Below are positions 7,906-19,088 of a stretch of DNA of 64,000 bases, one piece after another. Source of the stretch: Rhizobium croatiense (GTDB lineage Bacteria > Pseudomonadota > Alphaproteobacteria > Rhizobiales > Rhizobiaceae). A program made the translations under genes and the position numbers. Position 1 is the first letter of the stretch. The number at the start of each line of letters is the position of its first letter. Under the pieces are notes generated by a model. The model was not told where the DNA came from. It searched no databases and saw only the letters and a program-made list of their open reading frames with translations. Location: the NCBI RefSeq assembly GCF_019793465.1, contig NZ_JAILYJ010000007.1:62001-126000 (forward strand), in the 5' to 3' direction.

Positions 7906-9303
7906 TTATTTGTAGCAAACAGCCTTCACCGCATCGACGACTTCGCCGACGTTCGGAAGCGCCAGCTTTTCGAGATTGGCGGCGTAAGGCATCGGCACGT
8001 CCTTACCCGCAATCGTCAGGATCGGCGCATCGAGATAATCGAAGGCCTGCTGCATGACGCGGGTGGCGATTTCGGTGCCGACGGAGGACTGCGGATAACC
8101 TTCCTCGACGGTGACCAGGCGGCCGGTCTTCTTGACCGATTCGATGACCGTCGGAAGGTCCATCGGGCGGATGGTGCGAAGGTCGATCAGTTCGACGTCG
8201 ATGCCGATCTTTTCGAGTTCGGCAACCGCCTTCGTCGCATAGGTCATGCCGATGCCGAAGGAGACGACCGTGGCGTCCTTGCCCGAACGATGGATACGGG
8301 CCTTGCCGATCGGCAGGACGAAATTATCGAGCTTCGGCACCTCGAAGTGCTGGCCGTAGAGAATTTCATTTTCGAGGAAGATGACCGGGTTCGGATCGCG
8401 GATGGCCGCCTTCAGCAGGCCCTTGGCGTCGGATGCCGTGTAGGGCATGACGACCTTCAGGCCGGGGATTGCGCTGTACCAGGCCGCGTAATCCTGGCTG
8501 TGCTGGGCGCCGACGCGGGCGGCCGCACCGTTCGGGCCGCGGAAGACGATCGGAGCGCCCATCTGGCCGCCGGACATATAGAGCGTCTTGGCAGCCGAGT
8601 TGATGATGTGGTCGATCGCCTGCATGGCGAAGTTGAAGGTCATGAATTCGACGATCGGGCGAAGGCCGGCCATGGCGGCGCCGACGCCGACGCCGGCAAA
8701 GCCGTGTTCGGTGATCGGCGTGTCGATGACGCGGCGGGGGCCGAATTCCTGCAGCAAGCCTTGAGTGACCTTGTAGGCGCCCTGATATTCGGCGACTTCC
8801 TCGCCCATGACGAAGACGTCCTCACTGGCGCGCATCTCTTCGGCCATGGCGTCGCGGAGCGCTTCGCGCACGGTCATCGACACCATTTCGGTGCCGGCAG
8901 GGATTTCCGGGTCGTTCGGAACGGCAGCCTTGGGCTCTGCGGGAACGGGAGCAGCAGCCGAACCGCTATTGGTCGGCTTTTCTTCCTGGGCAACCTGGGG
9001 AGCAGCGACCGGCGCCGGCTGAGCAGCAGCAGGAGCGGTGGAAATCGCGTCGGCCGATTCGCCATCCTGCAGCAGCACGGCGATCTTGGTGTTGACCTTG
9101 ACGCCTTCTGTGCCGGCATCGACGAGCAGCTTGCCGATGACGCCCTCGTCGACGGCTTCGACTTCCATCGTCGCCTTGTCGGTTTCGATTTCAGCAATCA
9201 CGTCGCCGGAGGTGACCTTGTCACCTTCCTGCTTCAGCCATTTGGACAGCGTGCCTTCTTCCATCGTCGGAGAGAGGGCGGGCATGAGGATATCGATAGG
9301 CAT
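7906..9303 (-). CDS. pdhB: Pyruvate dehydrogenase E1-beta with N-terminal lipoyl domain
   Basis: Beta subunit of the TPP-dependent E1 component. It is 465 residues rather than the usual 330 or so, because it starts with a lipoyl domain (1-80, K43 in ETDKATME) and an Ala/Pro linker. The transketolase-like pyrimidine-binding domain and C-terminal domain follow, from about residue 140 ([14 protein letters not shown]) onward. The start at 9303 gives [16 protein letters not shown], nearly identical to the E2 start; the longer frame to 9411 overlaps pdhA. This fusion is known in alphaproteobacteria such as Sinorhizobium and Zymomonas. The stop lies 15 bases before the pdhC start. Confidence 0.97.
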   Translation of the reverse strand: MPIDILMPALSPTMEEGTLSKWLKQEGDKVTSGDVIAEIETDKATMEVEAVDEGVIGKLLVDAGTEGVKVNTKIAVLLQDGESADAISTAPAAAQPAPVAAPQVAQEEKPTNSGSAAAPVPAEPKAAVPNDPEIPAGTEMVSMTVREALRDAMAEEMRASEDVFVMGEEVAEYQGAYKVTQGLLQEFGPRRVIDTPITEHGFAGVGVGAAMAGLRPIVEFMTFNFAMQAIDHIINSAAKTLYMSGGQMGAPIVFRGPNGAAARVGAQHSQDYAAWYSAIPGLKVVMPYTASDAKGLLKAAIRDPNPVIFLENEILYGQHFEVPKLDNFVLPIGKARIHRSGKDATVVSFGIGMTYATKAVAELEKIGIDVELIDLRTIRPMDLPTVIESVKKTGRLVTVEEGYPQSSVGTEIATRVMQQAFDYLDAPILTIAGKDVPMPYAANLEKLALPNVGEVVDAVKAVCYK

Positions 9304-9319
9304 GGGTTCCCTCCCCCGA

Positions 9320-10366
9320 TTAGAGCAGAATGTCGGTGTAGAGCTCGGATGCATCCGGCTCCGGATCGGCCTGGGCGAAATCGGCGCTGTCGGCGACGAT
9401 GTCGCGGACATCCTTGTCGATCGCCTTCAGATCGTCTTCCGAGGCCCAGCCCTTTTCGATGAGGCGCGCCTTGACCTGCTCGATCGGATCCTGCTCGGAG
9501 CGCATCTTCTGCACTTCTTCCTTGGAACGATATTTCGCCGGGTCCGACATGGAGTGGCCGCGGTAACGATAGGTCAGCATTTCGAGAATGATCGGGCCCT
9601 TGCCGGAGCGGCAATGTTCGAGCGCCTCGTCGGCCGCCGCCTTGACGGCGCGGACGTCCATGCCGTCGACCTGGATGCCGGGGATGCCGAAGCCGGAGCC
9701 GCGCAGCGAGTAGTTCGACTGCGCGGTGGCGCGGGCCGTCGACGTGCCCATGGCGTAGCGGTTGTTCTCGACGATATAGACGATCGGCAGCTTCCAGAGA
9801 GCGGCCATGTTGAAGCTCTCGTAGACCTGGCCCTGGTTGGCGGCGCCGTCGCCGAAATAGGCGATCGCGACATTGCCGTTGCCGCGGTAATTGTTGGCAA
9901 AGGCAAGGCCGGTTCCGAGCGAAACCTGGGCGCCGACGATGCCGTGACCGCCGTAGAAATGCTTTTCTTTCGAGAACATGTGCATCGAGCCGCCCTTCCC
10001 GTGGGAATAGCCGCTGCGGCGCCCGGTCAGCTCGGCCATGACGCCGCGCGCTTCCATGCCGGTTGCGAGCATATGGCCGTGGTCGCGATAGGCGGTGATG
10101 ACCTGGTCGCCTTCCTTCTGCGCCATCTGCATGCCGACGACGACAGCTTCCTGACCGATGTAGAGATGGCAAAAGCCGCCGATGAAGCCCATGCCGTAAA
10201 GCTGACCGGCCTTCTCCTCGAAGCGGCGGATCAGTAGCATCTCGCGATAGGCCTTGAGTTCCTCATCCCGATCGAAGTCGGCTACCGGGCCTCCATTCGA
10301 TGCTTTGGCTGCTGGTTTTGCTGCAGTTTTGCGGCTGGAAACGGTCGCGGTCTTTCGCGGCGCCAT
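9320..10366 (-). CDS. pdhA: Pyruvate dehydrogenase E1-alpha
   Basis: Alpha subunit of the E1 component, which decarboxylates pyruvate on thiamine diphosphate. The 348-residue protein has the TPP-binding motif [15 protein letters not shown] and the conserved [19 protein letters not shown] and [14 protein letters not shown] segments. A basic Ala/Lys-rich N-terminus precedes the catalytic fold. It is the first gene of pdhA-pdhB-pdhC and ends 16 bases before pdhB. A candidate promoter lies at 10407-10435. Confidence 0.97.
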   Translation of the reverse strand: MAPRKTATVSSRKTAAKPAAKASNGGPVADFDRDEELKAYREMLLIRRFEEKAGQLYGMGFIGGFCHLYIGQEAVVVGMQMAQKEGDQVITAYRDHGHMLATGMEARGVMAELTGRRSGYSHGKGGSMHMFSKEKHFYGGHGIVGAQVSLGTGLAFANNYRGNGNVAIAYFGDGAANQGQVYESFNMAALWKLPIVYIVENNRYAMGTSTARATAQSNYSLRGSGFGIPGIQVDGMDVRAVKAAADEALEHCRSGKGPIILEMLTYRYRGHSMSDPAKYRSKEEVQKMRSEQDPIEQVKARLIEKGWASEDDLKAIDKDVRDIVADSADFAQADPEPDASELYTDILL

Positions 10367-10406
10367 TCAACCCTCCCTATGGGTTTGTCGTTTCTCGGTG
10401 GCGCGT

Positions 10407-10435
10407 ACCATAGGGAAGAAATTTGACCACAGCAA
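10407..10435 (-). promoter_or_regulatory. Candidate promoter of the pdh operon
   Basis: On the minus strand, TTGCTG (10430-10435) and TATGGT (10407-10412) are separated by 17 bases. The latter ends 40 bases upstream of the pdhA ATG. Pattern-based only. Confidence 0.4.
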
Positions 10436-10475
10436 TGCCATAATTGCATGGCTCGTATTCGACACTAAACTATTG

Positions 10476-10517
10476 GAAATAAAAAATAAATTTGAATTAA
10501 CCGAATTCCGGTTAATT
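10476..10517 (-). terminator. Hairpin with T-rich tail at the end of ftsB
   Basis: AT-rich perfect 9-bp stem (arms 10495-10503 and 10509-10517, 5-nt loop), followed on the minus strand by AAATTTATTTTTTATTT. The ftsB stop codon (10512-10514) lies inside the upstream arm. It probably separates ftsB from the pdh operon. Confidence 0.6.
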
Positions 10518-10832
10518 GGAATAGTGGTTGAATATGACGATCTCGTCCGCACGCGACATATTCAGCTGATATCGCGCCTTTTCATCCAACATGTCCTTGT
10601 CGAGCGAACCGTCACTGAGGAGCGCGACCTGACCTTCAAGATGTTCGCGCCTCGCCTTCAACACCGCAAGCTCTTTTTCGCGCGCGACACGCTGACGCTC
10701 GAACGTCTCCGTCGCCCGCAGGCCGTAATCGCCATGAACGCAATGATAACCGAAATAGGAGAGGAAGGCGACCGTCATGGCCGGGATGACGAACCTGCCG
10801 AACTTTCTCTTCTTATGATGCTTTGTCCACAT
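10512..10832 (-). CDS. ftsB: FtsB/DivIC-type septum formation initiator
   Basis: A 106-residue bitopic membrane protein of the divisome. It has a basic cytoplasmic N-terminus (KHHKKRKFGR), one membrane helix (about 14-32), a periplasmic coiled coil (about 42-75, rich in Arg, Glu, Lys and Leu) and a short C-terminal tail. This matches FtsB/DivIC in length and layout, and the gene sits next to enolase as it does in many Proteobacteria. FtsB works with FtsL and FtsQ to activate septal peptidoglycan synthesis. A CtrA-like half-site pair lies upstream (10885-10899). Confidence 0.88.
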   Translation of the reverse strand: MWTKHHKKRKFGRFVIPAMTVAFLSYFGYHCVHGDYGLRATETFERQRVAREKELAVLKARREHLEGQVALLSDGSLDKDMLDEKARYQLNMSRADEIVIFNHYSN

Positions 10833-10884
10833 ACACGTATGCTCTTGAACGCATTACCAATTCGTTCAGCATAACGCGCAGAGA

Positions 10885-10899
10885 TTAACCGTTCGTTGA
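10885..10899 (-). promoter_or_regulatory. Possible CtrA-type site upstream of ftsB
   Basis: TTAA-N7-TTGA, one mismatch from the CtrA consensus TTAA-N7-TTAA, 53 bases upstream of ftsB. Weak, chance-prone motif; noted because CtrA controls division genes in this class. Confidence 0.25.
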
Positions 10900-10910
10900 C
10901 CGTAAATATG

Positions 10911-10945
10911 AGCAATAAAAAACCCGCGCCGGGAGGGCGCGGGTT
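10911..10945 (-). terminator. Rho-independent terminator after eno
   Basis: Perfect 10-bp GC-rich stem (arms 10921-10930 and 10936-10945, 5-nt loop), followed on the minus strand by TTTTTTATT. It lies 23 bases beyond the eno stop. Confidence 0.9.
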
Positions 10946-10968
10946 AAGCCATTGACGTTCAGATTCGA

Positions 10969-12267
<1,299 letters not shown>

Positions 12268-12383
12268 TCAATCGTTCGAAGCCTGTCATAATCGAAGGCG
12301 GGCAAATTACAATGCCGCAATTCCCGCCTGCGAAGCAGCGTTCTGACGTGGCCTAAACCACGATCATGTCAGCCTGTTGAACA

Positions 12384-13229
12384 TCAAGCCTTGGCGACCG
12401 CGTCGAAGGCAAGCAGCTTCTCAAGCAAGCCCGGCATATCCTTGAGATAAACCATGTTCGGGCCGTCGGACGGCGCGTTGTCAGGGTCCTGGTGGGTTTC
12501 GAGGAAGACGCCGGCAATTCCCGTCGCCACGGCTGCGCGCGCCAGCGTTTCAACGAATTCGCGCTGACCGCCCGAGGATTCGCCCTGCCCGCCCGGCTGG
12601 GCGACGGAATGGGTCGCATCGAAAATGACGGGCGCGCCCATCGCCACCATGATCGGCAGCGAGCGCATGTCGGAAACCAGCGTATTGTAGCCGAAGGAAG
12701 CGCCGCGCTCGCACAGCAGCACGTTCGGATTGCCGCTGGCATTGAGCTTCTTCAGGACGTTCTTCATATCCCAGGGGGCGAGGAACTGGCCTTTCTTGAC
12801 GTTGACGACGCGGCCGGTCCGAGCGGCGGCGATCAGAAGATCGGTCTGGCGGCAGAGGAAGGCGGGGATCTGCAGAACGTCGATCACCTCCGCCACCTCG
12901 GCGCATTGCTCGGCGGTGTGAACGTCGGTCAGGACGGGAAAGCCGAATTCCTTCTTCAGGTCGGCGAAGACCTCCATGCCCTTTTCAAGGCCGATGCCGC
13001 GCTCGGCCGAGAGCGAGGTGCGGTTCGCCTTGTCGAAGGAACTCTTGTAGACGAGGCCGATGCCGAGCTTTGCGCAGAGTTCCTTCAGCGTGCCGGCGAC
13101 CATGAAGGCGTGGTCGCGGCTCTCCATCTGGCAGGGGCCGGCAATCAGCGACAGGCGGCCGGTATTGGAAAAGGTGACCTGGCCTTCGCCTTCGCCGATC
13201 TTGACCTCGGAATTGGTATCAGTGCTCAT
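12384..13229 (-). CDS. kdsA: 3-deoxy-8-phosphooctulonate (KDO-8-P) synthase
   Basis: Condenses PEP with arabinose-5-phosphate to form KDO-8-phosphate for the lipopolysaccharide inner core. The 281-residue protein shows [15 protein letters not shown], the substrate loop [11 protein letters not shown], and [23 protein letters not shown], followed by the [10 protein letters not shown] segment. It overlaps the upstream VOC gene by 4 bp (ATGA), which suggests translational coupling. Its gene product feeds the same envelope pathway as the lpx genes at 19-23 kb. Confidence 0.97.
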   Translation of the reverse strand: MSTDTNSEVKIGEGEGQVTFSNTGRLSLIAGPCQMESRDHAFMVAGTLKELCAKLGIGLVYKSSFDKANRTSLSAERGIGLEKGMEVFADLKKEFGFPVLTDVHTAEQCAEVAEVIDVLQIPAFLCRQTDLLIAAARTGRVVNVKKGQFLAPWDMKNVLKKLNASGNPNVLLCERGASFGYNTLVSDMRSLPIMVAMGAPVIFDATHSVAQPGGQGESSGGQREFVETLARAAVATGIAGVFLETHQDPDNAPSDGPNMVYLKDMPGLLEKLLAFDAVAKA

Positions 13230-14122
13230 CGTGGTTCCTCGAAGGCAAAAAGCGCGCCCTGCCCGGGCGTGGGCTTCACCAGAATGCGATTGTTCTTGCG
13301 TGTGTATGTCACTCCGTTAGCAGCCAAATGCGCTTCTGTCACGGCAAGATCGGTGACGGTGAAGAGGATTGCCTGACCGCGCAGGCCACGGTCGGCGGCG
13401 GAAACGACAAGCTCGAAATAGGCCTCCAGCCCTTCCGGCGTCATCAGGCTGATCTTGGCATTGGATGCCGCAATCTTCATGCCGAAACCGGTTTTCTCCA
13501 CCACCGTCTGCCCGACTGCAAGACCAACGAAGGCGGCAAACGCAGCCGGCTCCGGCGAACAAAGCGCGATCTCGGCAATGCCGGTCACGCCATTGGCATG
13601 CGTCTCCAGGGCGGCACGACCGGCCGGGAACGAATTGATGCGCTGACAGGTGAAGAGAAACAAGTCGGGCGCGCGCAGATCTCCTGAAAACGCCAGTTTG
13701 AAGCTGCCGACGCTTTCCGAACCGTCCGGCATACGCATCGGCCGGCTGAACTGCAACATCTCGCCGGCACTCACGCCGTTGCCCACGAATCGCCGATGAT
13801 CGAAGCCGGCATCCTCGGTGAGGAAGGCCAACGCCGAAAGTCCCTCCTCGCCGCAGCGGAAACGGAAGGCGCGATTGCGGGCGATGAAGACATTGCCCTG
13901 GCGGGCCGCTGTCTCGCTCTCCTCGACACTCGCCACGCCGAGCGGCTCGATATAGGTCTTGTCGGCGAAAAAAACGCAGGCATTTTCCGTTCCGAACGGA
14001 TGGCGCGCATCGGCGGCGACGGTAAAGCCGAGCTTGCCGAGCCTTTCGCGCGCCAGGTCGATATTGACGACGGGCAGTACGACATGATCCAGCGGGTGCG
14101 GTTTGGCGGAATGTGCGATCAT
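13226..14122 (-). CDS. VOC-superfamily (glyoxalase-like) protein
   Basis: A 298-residue protein beginning [20 protein letters not shown], typical of the first beta-alpha-beta module of the vicinal oxygen chelate fold. A second module probably covers about 165-290 ([20 protein letters not shown] onward). It resembles the glyoxalase-like proteins found next to kdsA or eno in rhizobia; the substrate is unknown. The start at 14122 has the strong ribosome-binding site GGAGGG, while a longer frame to 14188 lacks support. It overlaps kdsA by 4 bp and is probably the first gene of a VOC-kdsA unit. Confidence 0.8.
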   Translation of the reverse strand: MIAHSAKPHPLDHVVLPVVNIDLARERLGKLGFTVAADARHPFGTENACVFFADKTYIEPLGVASVEESETAARQGNVFIARNRAFRFRCGEEGLSALAFLTEDAGFDHRRFVGNGVSAGEMLQFSRPMRMPDGSESVGSFKLAFSGDLRAPDLFLFTCQRINSFPAGRAALETHANGVTGIAEIALCSPEPAAFAAFVGLAVGQTVVEKTGFGMKIAASNAKISLMTPEGLEAYFELVVSAADRGLRGQAILFTVTDLAVTEAHLAANGVTYTRKNNRILVKPTPGQGALFAFEEPR

Positions 14123-14248
14123 GATATCCCTCCTGACACGCCAGAGATGTGCGACAGCACCACCCCCAATGCAAGACATGTGCGCCAATCCGGCGAATGA
14201 AAATAAAAATCTCGACGAGTTGGCGCGAAGTTTTACGGAAATTTAGCT

Positions 14249-14277
14249 ACTTGCGGAACACATATGGAACATATAGT
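14249..14277 (+). promoter_or_regulatory. lexA promoter
   Basis: CTTGCG (14250-14255) and TATAGT (14272-14277) spaced by 16 bases, ending 41 bases before the lexA ATG. The SOS box lies between the two hexamers. Confidence 0.6.
14256..14270 (+). promoter_or_regulatory. LexA operator (SOS box)
   Basis: Exact GAAC-N7-GAAC, the alphaproteobacterial SOS box, placed between the -35 and -10 elements of lexA. It implies autorepression of lexA. Confidence 0.88.
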
Positions 14278-14318
14278 GTCTGTTCTGGATTTGTTTCAAT
14301 CACGAGGTCACAACGTCG

Positions 14319-15038
14319 ATGCTCACGCGCAAACAACAGGAGCTTCTCCTTTTCATTCATGAGCGCATGAAGGAATCCGGCGTTCCGCCCTCTTTCGATG
14401 AAATGAAGGATGCGCTGGACCTCGCCTCGAAATCCGGAATTCATCGCCTAATTACGGCGCTGGAGGAGCGTGGCTTCATTCGCCGCCTACCGAACCGGGC
14501 CCGCGCGCTCGAGGTCATCAAGCTTCCGGAGGCCTACAGCCCCAGCATCCAGCCCCGGCGCGGCTTTTCACCGAGCGTCATCGAGGGCAGCCTCGGCAAG
14601 CCACAGCCGGTCGCCGCCCCTGCTCCCGCAAAACCCGTCGCCGACAACGGCAACTCGGTCTCCGTGCCTGTCATGGGCCGAATCGCTGCCGGTGTTCCGA
14701 TCTCGGCGATCCAAAACAACACCCACGACATCGTCGTTCCGGCCGACATGCTCGGTTCCGGTGAACATTATGCGCTGGAGGTCAAAGGCGATTCGATGAT
14801 CGAGGCCGGCATCTTCGACGGCGACACCGTGATCATCCGCAACGGCAGCACCGCAAGTCCCGGCGACATCGTCGTTGCTCTCGTCGACGACGAGGAAGCG
14901 ACACTGAAGCGCTTCCGCCGCAAGGGCGCCTCGATCGCGCTGGAGGCCGCCAACCCGGCTTACGAGACCCGGATTTTCGGGCCGGACCGTGTCAAGGTTC
15001 AGGGCAAACTCGTCGGTCTCATTCGCCGCTATCACTGA
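14319..15038 (+). CDS. lexA: LexA repressor, SOS response
   Basis: Represses DNA-damage genes and self-cleaves when RecA is activated. The 239-residue protein has an N-terminal winged helix (1-65, recognition helix around [16 protein letters not shown]) and a long Pro/Ala linker (about 70-112). The C-terminal peptidase domain carries the cleavage bond A124-G125 (RIAAGVP), the nucleophile S159 (GDSM) and the general base K197 (EATLKRF). The linker is longer than in E. coli LexA, as usual in Rhizobiales. The promoter carries its own operator. Its 3' end overlaps the convergent comEC gene by 20 bp. Confidence 0.97.
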   Translation: MLTRKQQELLLFIHERMKESGVPPSFDEMKDALDLASKSGIHRLITALEERGFIRRLPNRARALEVIKLPEAYSPSIQPRRGFSPSVIEGSLGKPQPVAAPAPAKPVADNGNSVSVPVMGRIAAGVPISAIQNNTHDIVVPADMLGSGEHYALEVKGDSMIEAGIFDGDTVIIRNGSTASPGDIVVALVDDEEATLKRFRRKGASIALEAANPAYETRIFGPDRVKVQGKLVGLIRRYH

Positions 15039-17451
15039 CATTGGCCAGGCCCGTTTCGGTAAAACTATTGCTGCGCCAGTCATAGGCGCGATGCCGCATC
15101 CATGGCCGCGACAATGCATCGAATGCGGTTGCGACCTCGAGGCCGGCGTCCGTGAAGCGCAACTCGATGGAACCGGTTCTGCGCAGCGTCTCACCGGTGA
15201 AGAGCGTCGCGCCTGAGCGGCAGCTGTTGAAGCGAAGGCGGACCGACGTCACGACGATATTGGCCGCGTCGCATGCCGGGCCGAGATAGGCGGCATTCTC
15301 GATGACGGTTACCACCTGACCATTGCCAAGCCTTGATGTGCACCAGGCCTTCTTGACGCAGGAAAAGCGGTTTGCGTCAGCGCCCGCTGCGGCCGCCCGC
15401 ATCGCGCTCCTTGCTTCGTTCTGCTGATCGCGAGAAAGCCTAACGCGGCGGTCTTCTCCCTCAGGCGGGATGGCAGGACCATCCAGCATCCTCGGCGGAT
15501 CGTGCCTCGGCAGGACCAGGGCTCTCTGCCACTGGTCGAAGATGAAGTCCGGCGGCCTTTCACGGTTGGAAGCCATTGCTGCCGCCTCGACGACTGCGAC
15601 GAGACTGCCATCCTCCGAAATCACCAGATCCGGCGGCCGGGGAACCGGTAAAAGCAACAGGCTGAGCGTCGAGACCGCGATGATCGATGTGCCGACATGG
15701 CGCAAGCGGGTGCGAAGCAGCGTCAGCAGAAGAAAACCTGCCACGGCGACGGCGAAATACCAGGCGGGCAAGCGGCCGAGGCCGATATCGCCGCCCCAGC
15801 CGGACACCGTCTTGGCGACCGCAATCACCAGATCGAGGCCGAAGCCGACCACCTTCCAGAGCGGAGCGTCCAGACCGAACGGCATGAGCAACATCGCCAG
15901 CAGTCCGGCCGGCATGACGATGAAGGAAATGATCGGCATCGTCGCAAGGTTCGCCGGCAGGCCATAAGCGGTCAGGCGATGAAAATGCTCGACCGCAAAC
16001 AGCGCCGTGGAAAAGCCGCCGATCAGCGAGGTCAGGAAGACGCCGCCGAAGAAACCGGCGACCGCCACGACCGGCCGCAGGACCGGCAGCTTGAGCAACG
16101 CGTTCTCCCGGACGCGCCGGTCCTTCCACAGCTGATAGCCCGATACCAGTGCCAAAGTCGCGGCGAAGGACATCTGGAAGCTCGGACCCAAGACTTCGGA
16201 GGGTGAAATGGCGATGATGATGAGCGCCGAGAGAACGACATTGCGCAGGCTGATCGACGGCCGGTCGAAGAAGACGGCAATCAGCATGATCGCCATCATG
16301 ATGAAGGCGCGTTCGGCCGAAACCCCGAATCCCGAGATCAGGAAGTAGGCTGTGACGGCGACGAGTGCGCCGGCAGCGGCGATCTTCTTTGTCGGATAAG
16401 CTTGAGCGACACCCGGAACGAGGCTGAGCAGCATTCGGAAACCGACGAAGAAGATGCCGGCTGACAACGCCATGTTAAGGCCCGAGATCGCCACGATATG
16501 CGCAAGGCCGGACTGGCGCAGCGCCTCCGTGGTCTCCTTCGAGATGGCGCGCCGCTCGTCGGTCACCAGAGCAGCGGCAAAAGCGCCCGTATCGCCGGGC
16601 AGAATCGAGCGTATGCGATCGCCGATGCCGCTGCGCAACTGGTATAGCCATTCGAGCAGAGCTTCGGACGTCGATCTCGCAGGCTGCGGGCCTGTCTGCG
16701 AATCGACTTTCTCAGGCGCACCGTAGAAGAAACCGTTGGCGCCGATACCATCGAAATAGGCACCGAAGGAAAAGTCGTTGAGGGCGGGAAGCGCCGGCCC
16801 CGCCGGCGGCGTCAACCGTGCTCGACCGGTGATGATGTCACCGATCTCGAAAGGCGCATCGGCGCCGCGGGCGATCACGGTTATGCGCCTCGGCGGCCGC
16901 TTCACCTGCGGAGCCTCGGTGCCGGTGACAGCAAGGACATAGCGCCACCGCCCGCGATCATCGCCTTCGCGCCGCTCGACCCGGCCCGTCACCGTCGTCG
17001 TCACGGATGAATCGAGGATGACAGTCGAGGCCCGCCAGCTTTCGAGCTGCGCGCAGAGCATGCCGCATACCACGAGGGCAAGCGCCATAAGGGTTGCCCG
17101 CAAGGCCGGCCGGCTGCGGCCGGCGACGAGCACCGCAAGCATCAGCACCGACAGGCAGAGCAACGATGGAAGGAGCGGAAAATCCGTTGCAGCAAGAAAC
17201 CAGTATGCCGCCCCGGCGCCGAGGAAGACCGGCGAGAACAGGAGCAGGCGGCCGTGATCGGCCTCCTCGCTGAGCAAACGGCCGCCAGCGCGCAGCAATT
17301 GTGCGACCGCGGTCGTCAGCCGGTGGTGCAATGGCATCGCAGACTGCGTTGTTGCCGGCCGCGATCCCACGGCAGGAGCCGGAAACGCGACAGGATCGGC
17401 AAGGCCGACGCCTGCTTGCGGCCGCAATTCGACTGTCGTCAATTTCTGCAT
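15019..17451 (-). CDS. comEC: ComEC/Rec2-family DNA-uptake channel protein
   Basis: An 810-residue polytopic membrane protein. An N-terminal region with several membrane helices and a DUF4131-like soluble part (about 110-240) leads to the Competence domain. That domain begins around [31 protein letters not shown] and has many helices to about residue 580. The final 220 residues sit where other ComEC proteins carry a metallo-beta-lactamase domain. Here I see no HxHxDH motif, so the nuclease-like part seems degenerate or replaced. The start at 17451 (ATG) is preferred over a TTG at 17511. Family members import single-stranded DNA during transformation; natural competence in rhizobia is poorly documented. 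Confidence 0.85.
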   Translation of the reverse strand: MQKLTTVELRPQAGVGLADPVAFPAPAVGSRPATTQSAMPLHHRLTTAVAQLLRAGGRLLSEEADHGRLLLFSPVFLGAGAAYWFLAATDFPLLPSLLCLSVLMLAVLVAGRSRPALRATLMALALVVCGMLCAQLESWRASTVILDSSVTTTVTGRVERREGDDRGRWRYVLAVTGTEAPQVKRPPRRITVIARGADAPFEIGDIITGRARLTPPAGPALPALNDFSFGAYFDGIGANGFFYGAPEKVDSQTGPQPARSTSEALLEWLYQLRSGIGDRIRSILPGDTGAFAAALVTDERRAISKETTEALRQSGLAHIVAISGLNMALSAGIFFVGFRMLLSLVPGVAQAYPTKKIAAAGALVAVTAYFLISGFGVSAERAFIMMAIMLIAVFFDRPSISLRNVVLSALIIIAISPSEVLGPSFQMSFAATLALVSGYQLWKDRRVRENALLKLPVLRPVVAVAGFFGGVFLTSLIGGFSTALFAVEHFHRLTAYGLPANLATMPIISFIVMPAGLLAMLLMPFGLDAPLWKVVGFGLDLVIAVAKTVSGWGGDIGLGRLPAWYFAVAVAGFLLLTLLRTRLRHVGTSIIAVSTLSLLLLPVPRPPDLVISEDGSLVAVVEAAAMASNRERPPDFIFDQWQRALVLPRHDPPRMLDGPAIPPEGEDRRVRLSRDQQNEARSAMRAAAAGADANRFSCVKKAWCTSRLGNGQVVTVIENAAYLGPACDAANIVVTSVRLRFNSCRSGATLFTGETLRRTGSIELRFTDAGLEVATAFDALSRPWMRHRAYDWRSNSFTETGLANVSDSGE

Positions 17452-17648
17452 GCGCCGCCCAAAATGACCTTGCCCTTGGTCCAGAATGCAACCTCTAATC
17501 TCATCCGGCAAGAATAATCGATTGAAATACGGGCGAAAATTGCGAGCGCGAAAAGATCAGTTGAATCATCGGCTTCTGATATGCGTGCCGCTCATCGCTG
17601 CAGTGCCTAAAAGGTGATGCCGCAATGCACAAAATGGCGTCACGGTAA

Positions 17649-17676
17649 CTTGGCATTAGCCTCGCGATCATATAGC
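17649..17676 (+). promoter_or_regulatory. Candidate gltA promoter
   Basis: CTTGGC (17649-17654) and TATAGC (17671-17676), spaced by 16 bases, ending 65 bases before the gltA ATG. Pattern-based only. Confidence 0.4.
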
Positions 17677-17741
17677 TATCGCAAAGGACGCTTAACCCCT
17701 ATGGCGCTTTTGTGGCGCCGCCGACATTTCGGAGGATCAGC

Positions 17742-19031
17742 ATGACGGATCAAAGCGCAACAATAAAAATCGGTGATAAATCAGTCGACCTCGCCGTCAA
17801 AAGCGGCACGATCGGTCCAAGCGTCATCGATATCGGTGCTCTCTACAAGAACACCGCTTCCTTCACCTACGATCCGGGCTTCACCTCGACCGCATCCTGT
17901 GAATCGAAAATCACCTATATCGATGGCGACGAAGGTGTGCTGCTGCACCGCGGCTATCCGATCGAGCAGCTCGCCGAACATGGCGACTTCCTCGAGGTCT
18001 GCTACCTCCTGCTTTACGGCGAACTGCCGACGGCAGCGCAGAAGAAGGACTTCGACTATCGGGTCACGCATCACACCATGGTGCATGAGCAGATGAGCCG
18101 CTTCTTCACCGGCTTCCGCCGCGATGCGCATCCGATGGCCGTCATGTGCGGCTGCGTCGGCGCACTGTCGGCCTTCTATCACGACTCGACCGACATCACC
18201 GATCCGCACCAGCGCATGGTCGCCAGCCTGCGCATGATCGCCAAGATGCCGACGCTTGCCGCCATGGCCTATAAGTACCATATCGGCCAGCCCTTCGTTT
18301 ACCCGAAGAACGACCTCGACTATGCGTCGAACTTCCTGCGCATGTGCTTTGCCGTTCCGTGCGAGGAATATGTGGTCAACCCGGTGCTTGCCCGCGCCAT
18401 GGACCGCATCTTCATCCTGCATGCCGATCACGAGCAGAACGCCTCGACCTCGACCGTCCGTCTCGCCGGTTCGTCGGGCGCCAACCCCTTTGCCTGCATC
18501 GCTGCCGGCATCGCCTGCCTGTGGGGCCCCGCGCATGGCGGCGCCAACGAAGCAGCACTCAACATGCTGAACGAGATCGGCACCGTCGATCATATTCCGG
18601 AATATATCGCCCGCGCCAAGGACAAGAACGATCCGTTCCGCCTGATGGGCTTCGGCCACCGCGTCTACAAGAACTACGATCCGCGCGCCAAGATCATGCA
18701 GAAGACGACGCATGAAGTGCTCGGCGAACTCGGCATCAAGGACGATCCGCTGCTCGAAGTGGCGATGGAGCTGGAGCGCATCGCGCTCACCGACGAATAT
18801 TTCATCGAGAAGAAGCTCTATCCGAACATCGACTTCTATTCCGGCATCACGCTGAAGGCGCTGGGCTTCCCCACGACCATGTTCACCGTGCTCTTCGCGC
18901 TTGCCCGCACCGTCGGCTGGATCGCGCAGTGGAACGAGATGATCGAGGATCCGGAACAGCGCATCGGCCGTCCGCGCCAGCTCTATGTCGGCGAACCGAA
19001 GCGCGACTACATTCCGGTTTCGAAGCGCTGA
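17742..19031 (+). CDS. gltA: Citrate synthase
   Basis: First committed enzyme of the TCA cycle, condensing oxaloacetate with acetyl-CoA. The 429-residue type II (hexameric, NADH-sensitive class) enzyme shows all catalytic blocks: [49 protein letters not shown] (catalytic His), and the C-terminal [10 protein letters not shown]. The start at 17742 has GGAGGA as ribosome-binding site; the longer frame to 17712 lacks one. It is monocistronic, with a strong bidirectional terminator. It lies downstream of the PDH genes in metabolism but not in the same transcript. Confidence 0.98.
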   Translation: MTDQSATIKIGDKSVDLAVKSGTIGPSVIDIGALYKNTASFTYDPGFTSTASCESKITYIDGDEGVLLHRGYPIEQLAEHGDFLEVCYLLLYGELPTAAQKKDFDYRVTHHTMVHEQMSRFFTGFRRDAHPMAVMCGCVGALSAFYHDSTDITDPHQRMVASLRMIAKMPTLAAMAYKYHIGQPFVYPKNDLDYASNFLRMCFAVPCEEYVVNPVLARAMDRIFILHADHEQNASTSTVRLAGSSGANPFACIAAGIACLWGPAHGGANEAALNMLNEIGTVDHIPEYIARAKDKNDPFRLMGFGHRVYKNYDPRAKIMQKTTHEVLGELGIKDDPLLEVAMELERIALTDEYFIEKKLYPNIDFYSGITLKALGFPTTMFTVLFALARTVGWIAQWNEMIEDPEQRIGRPRQLYVGEPKRDYIPVSKR

Positions 19032-19051
19032 TCGCTTTTGAACTCAAAAGA

Positions 19052-19088
19052 AAACCCGGTCAGAAACGACCGGGTTTTTTCTTTTTCA
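19052..19088. terminator. Bidirectional terminator shared by gltA and lpxB
   Basis: Perfect 10-bp stem (arms 19052-19061 and 19068-19077, loop of 6). It is followed on the plus strand by a T-rich tract and on the minus strand by TTTTCTTTTG. The lpxB stop codon (19060-19062) lies within the hairpin. Confidence 0.92.

Noticed and set aside
14282..14296. A second SOS-like box (GTTC-N7-GTTT) downstream of the lexA promoter
   Set aside because: One half-site is imperfect, and an exact box already stands between the promoter elements.
17507..17526. GAATAATCGATTGA upstream of comEC, similar to the island operator
   Set aside because: Only one half is kept, the palindrome is broken, and it is far from the island and from any matching promoter. 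Chance is the simplest reading.
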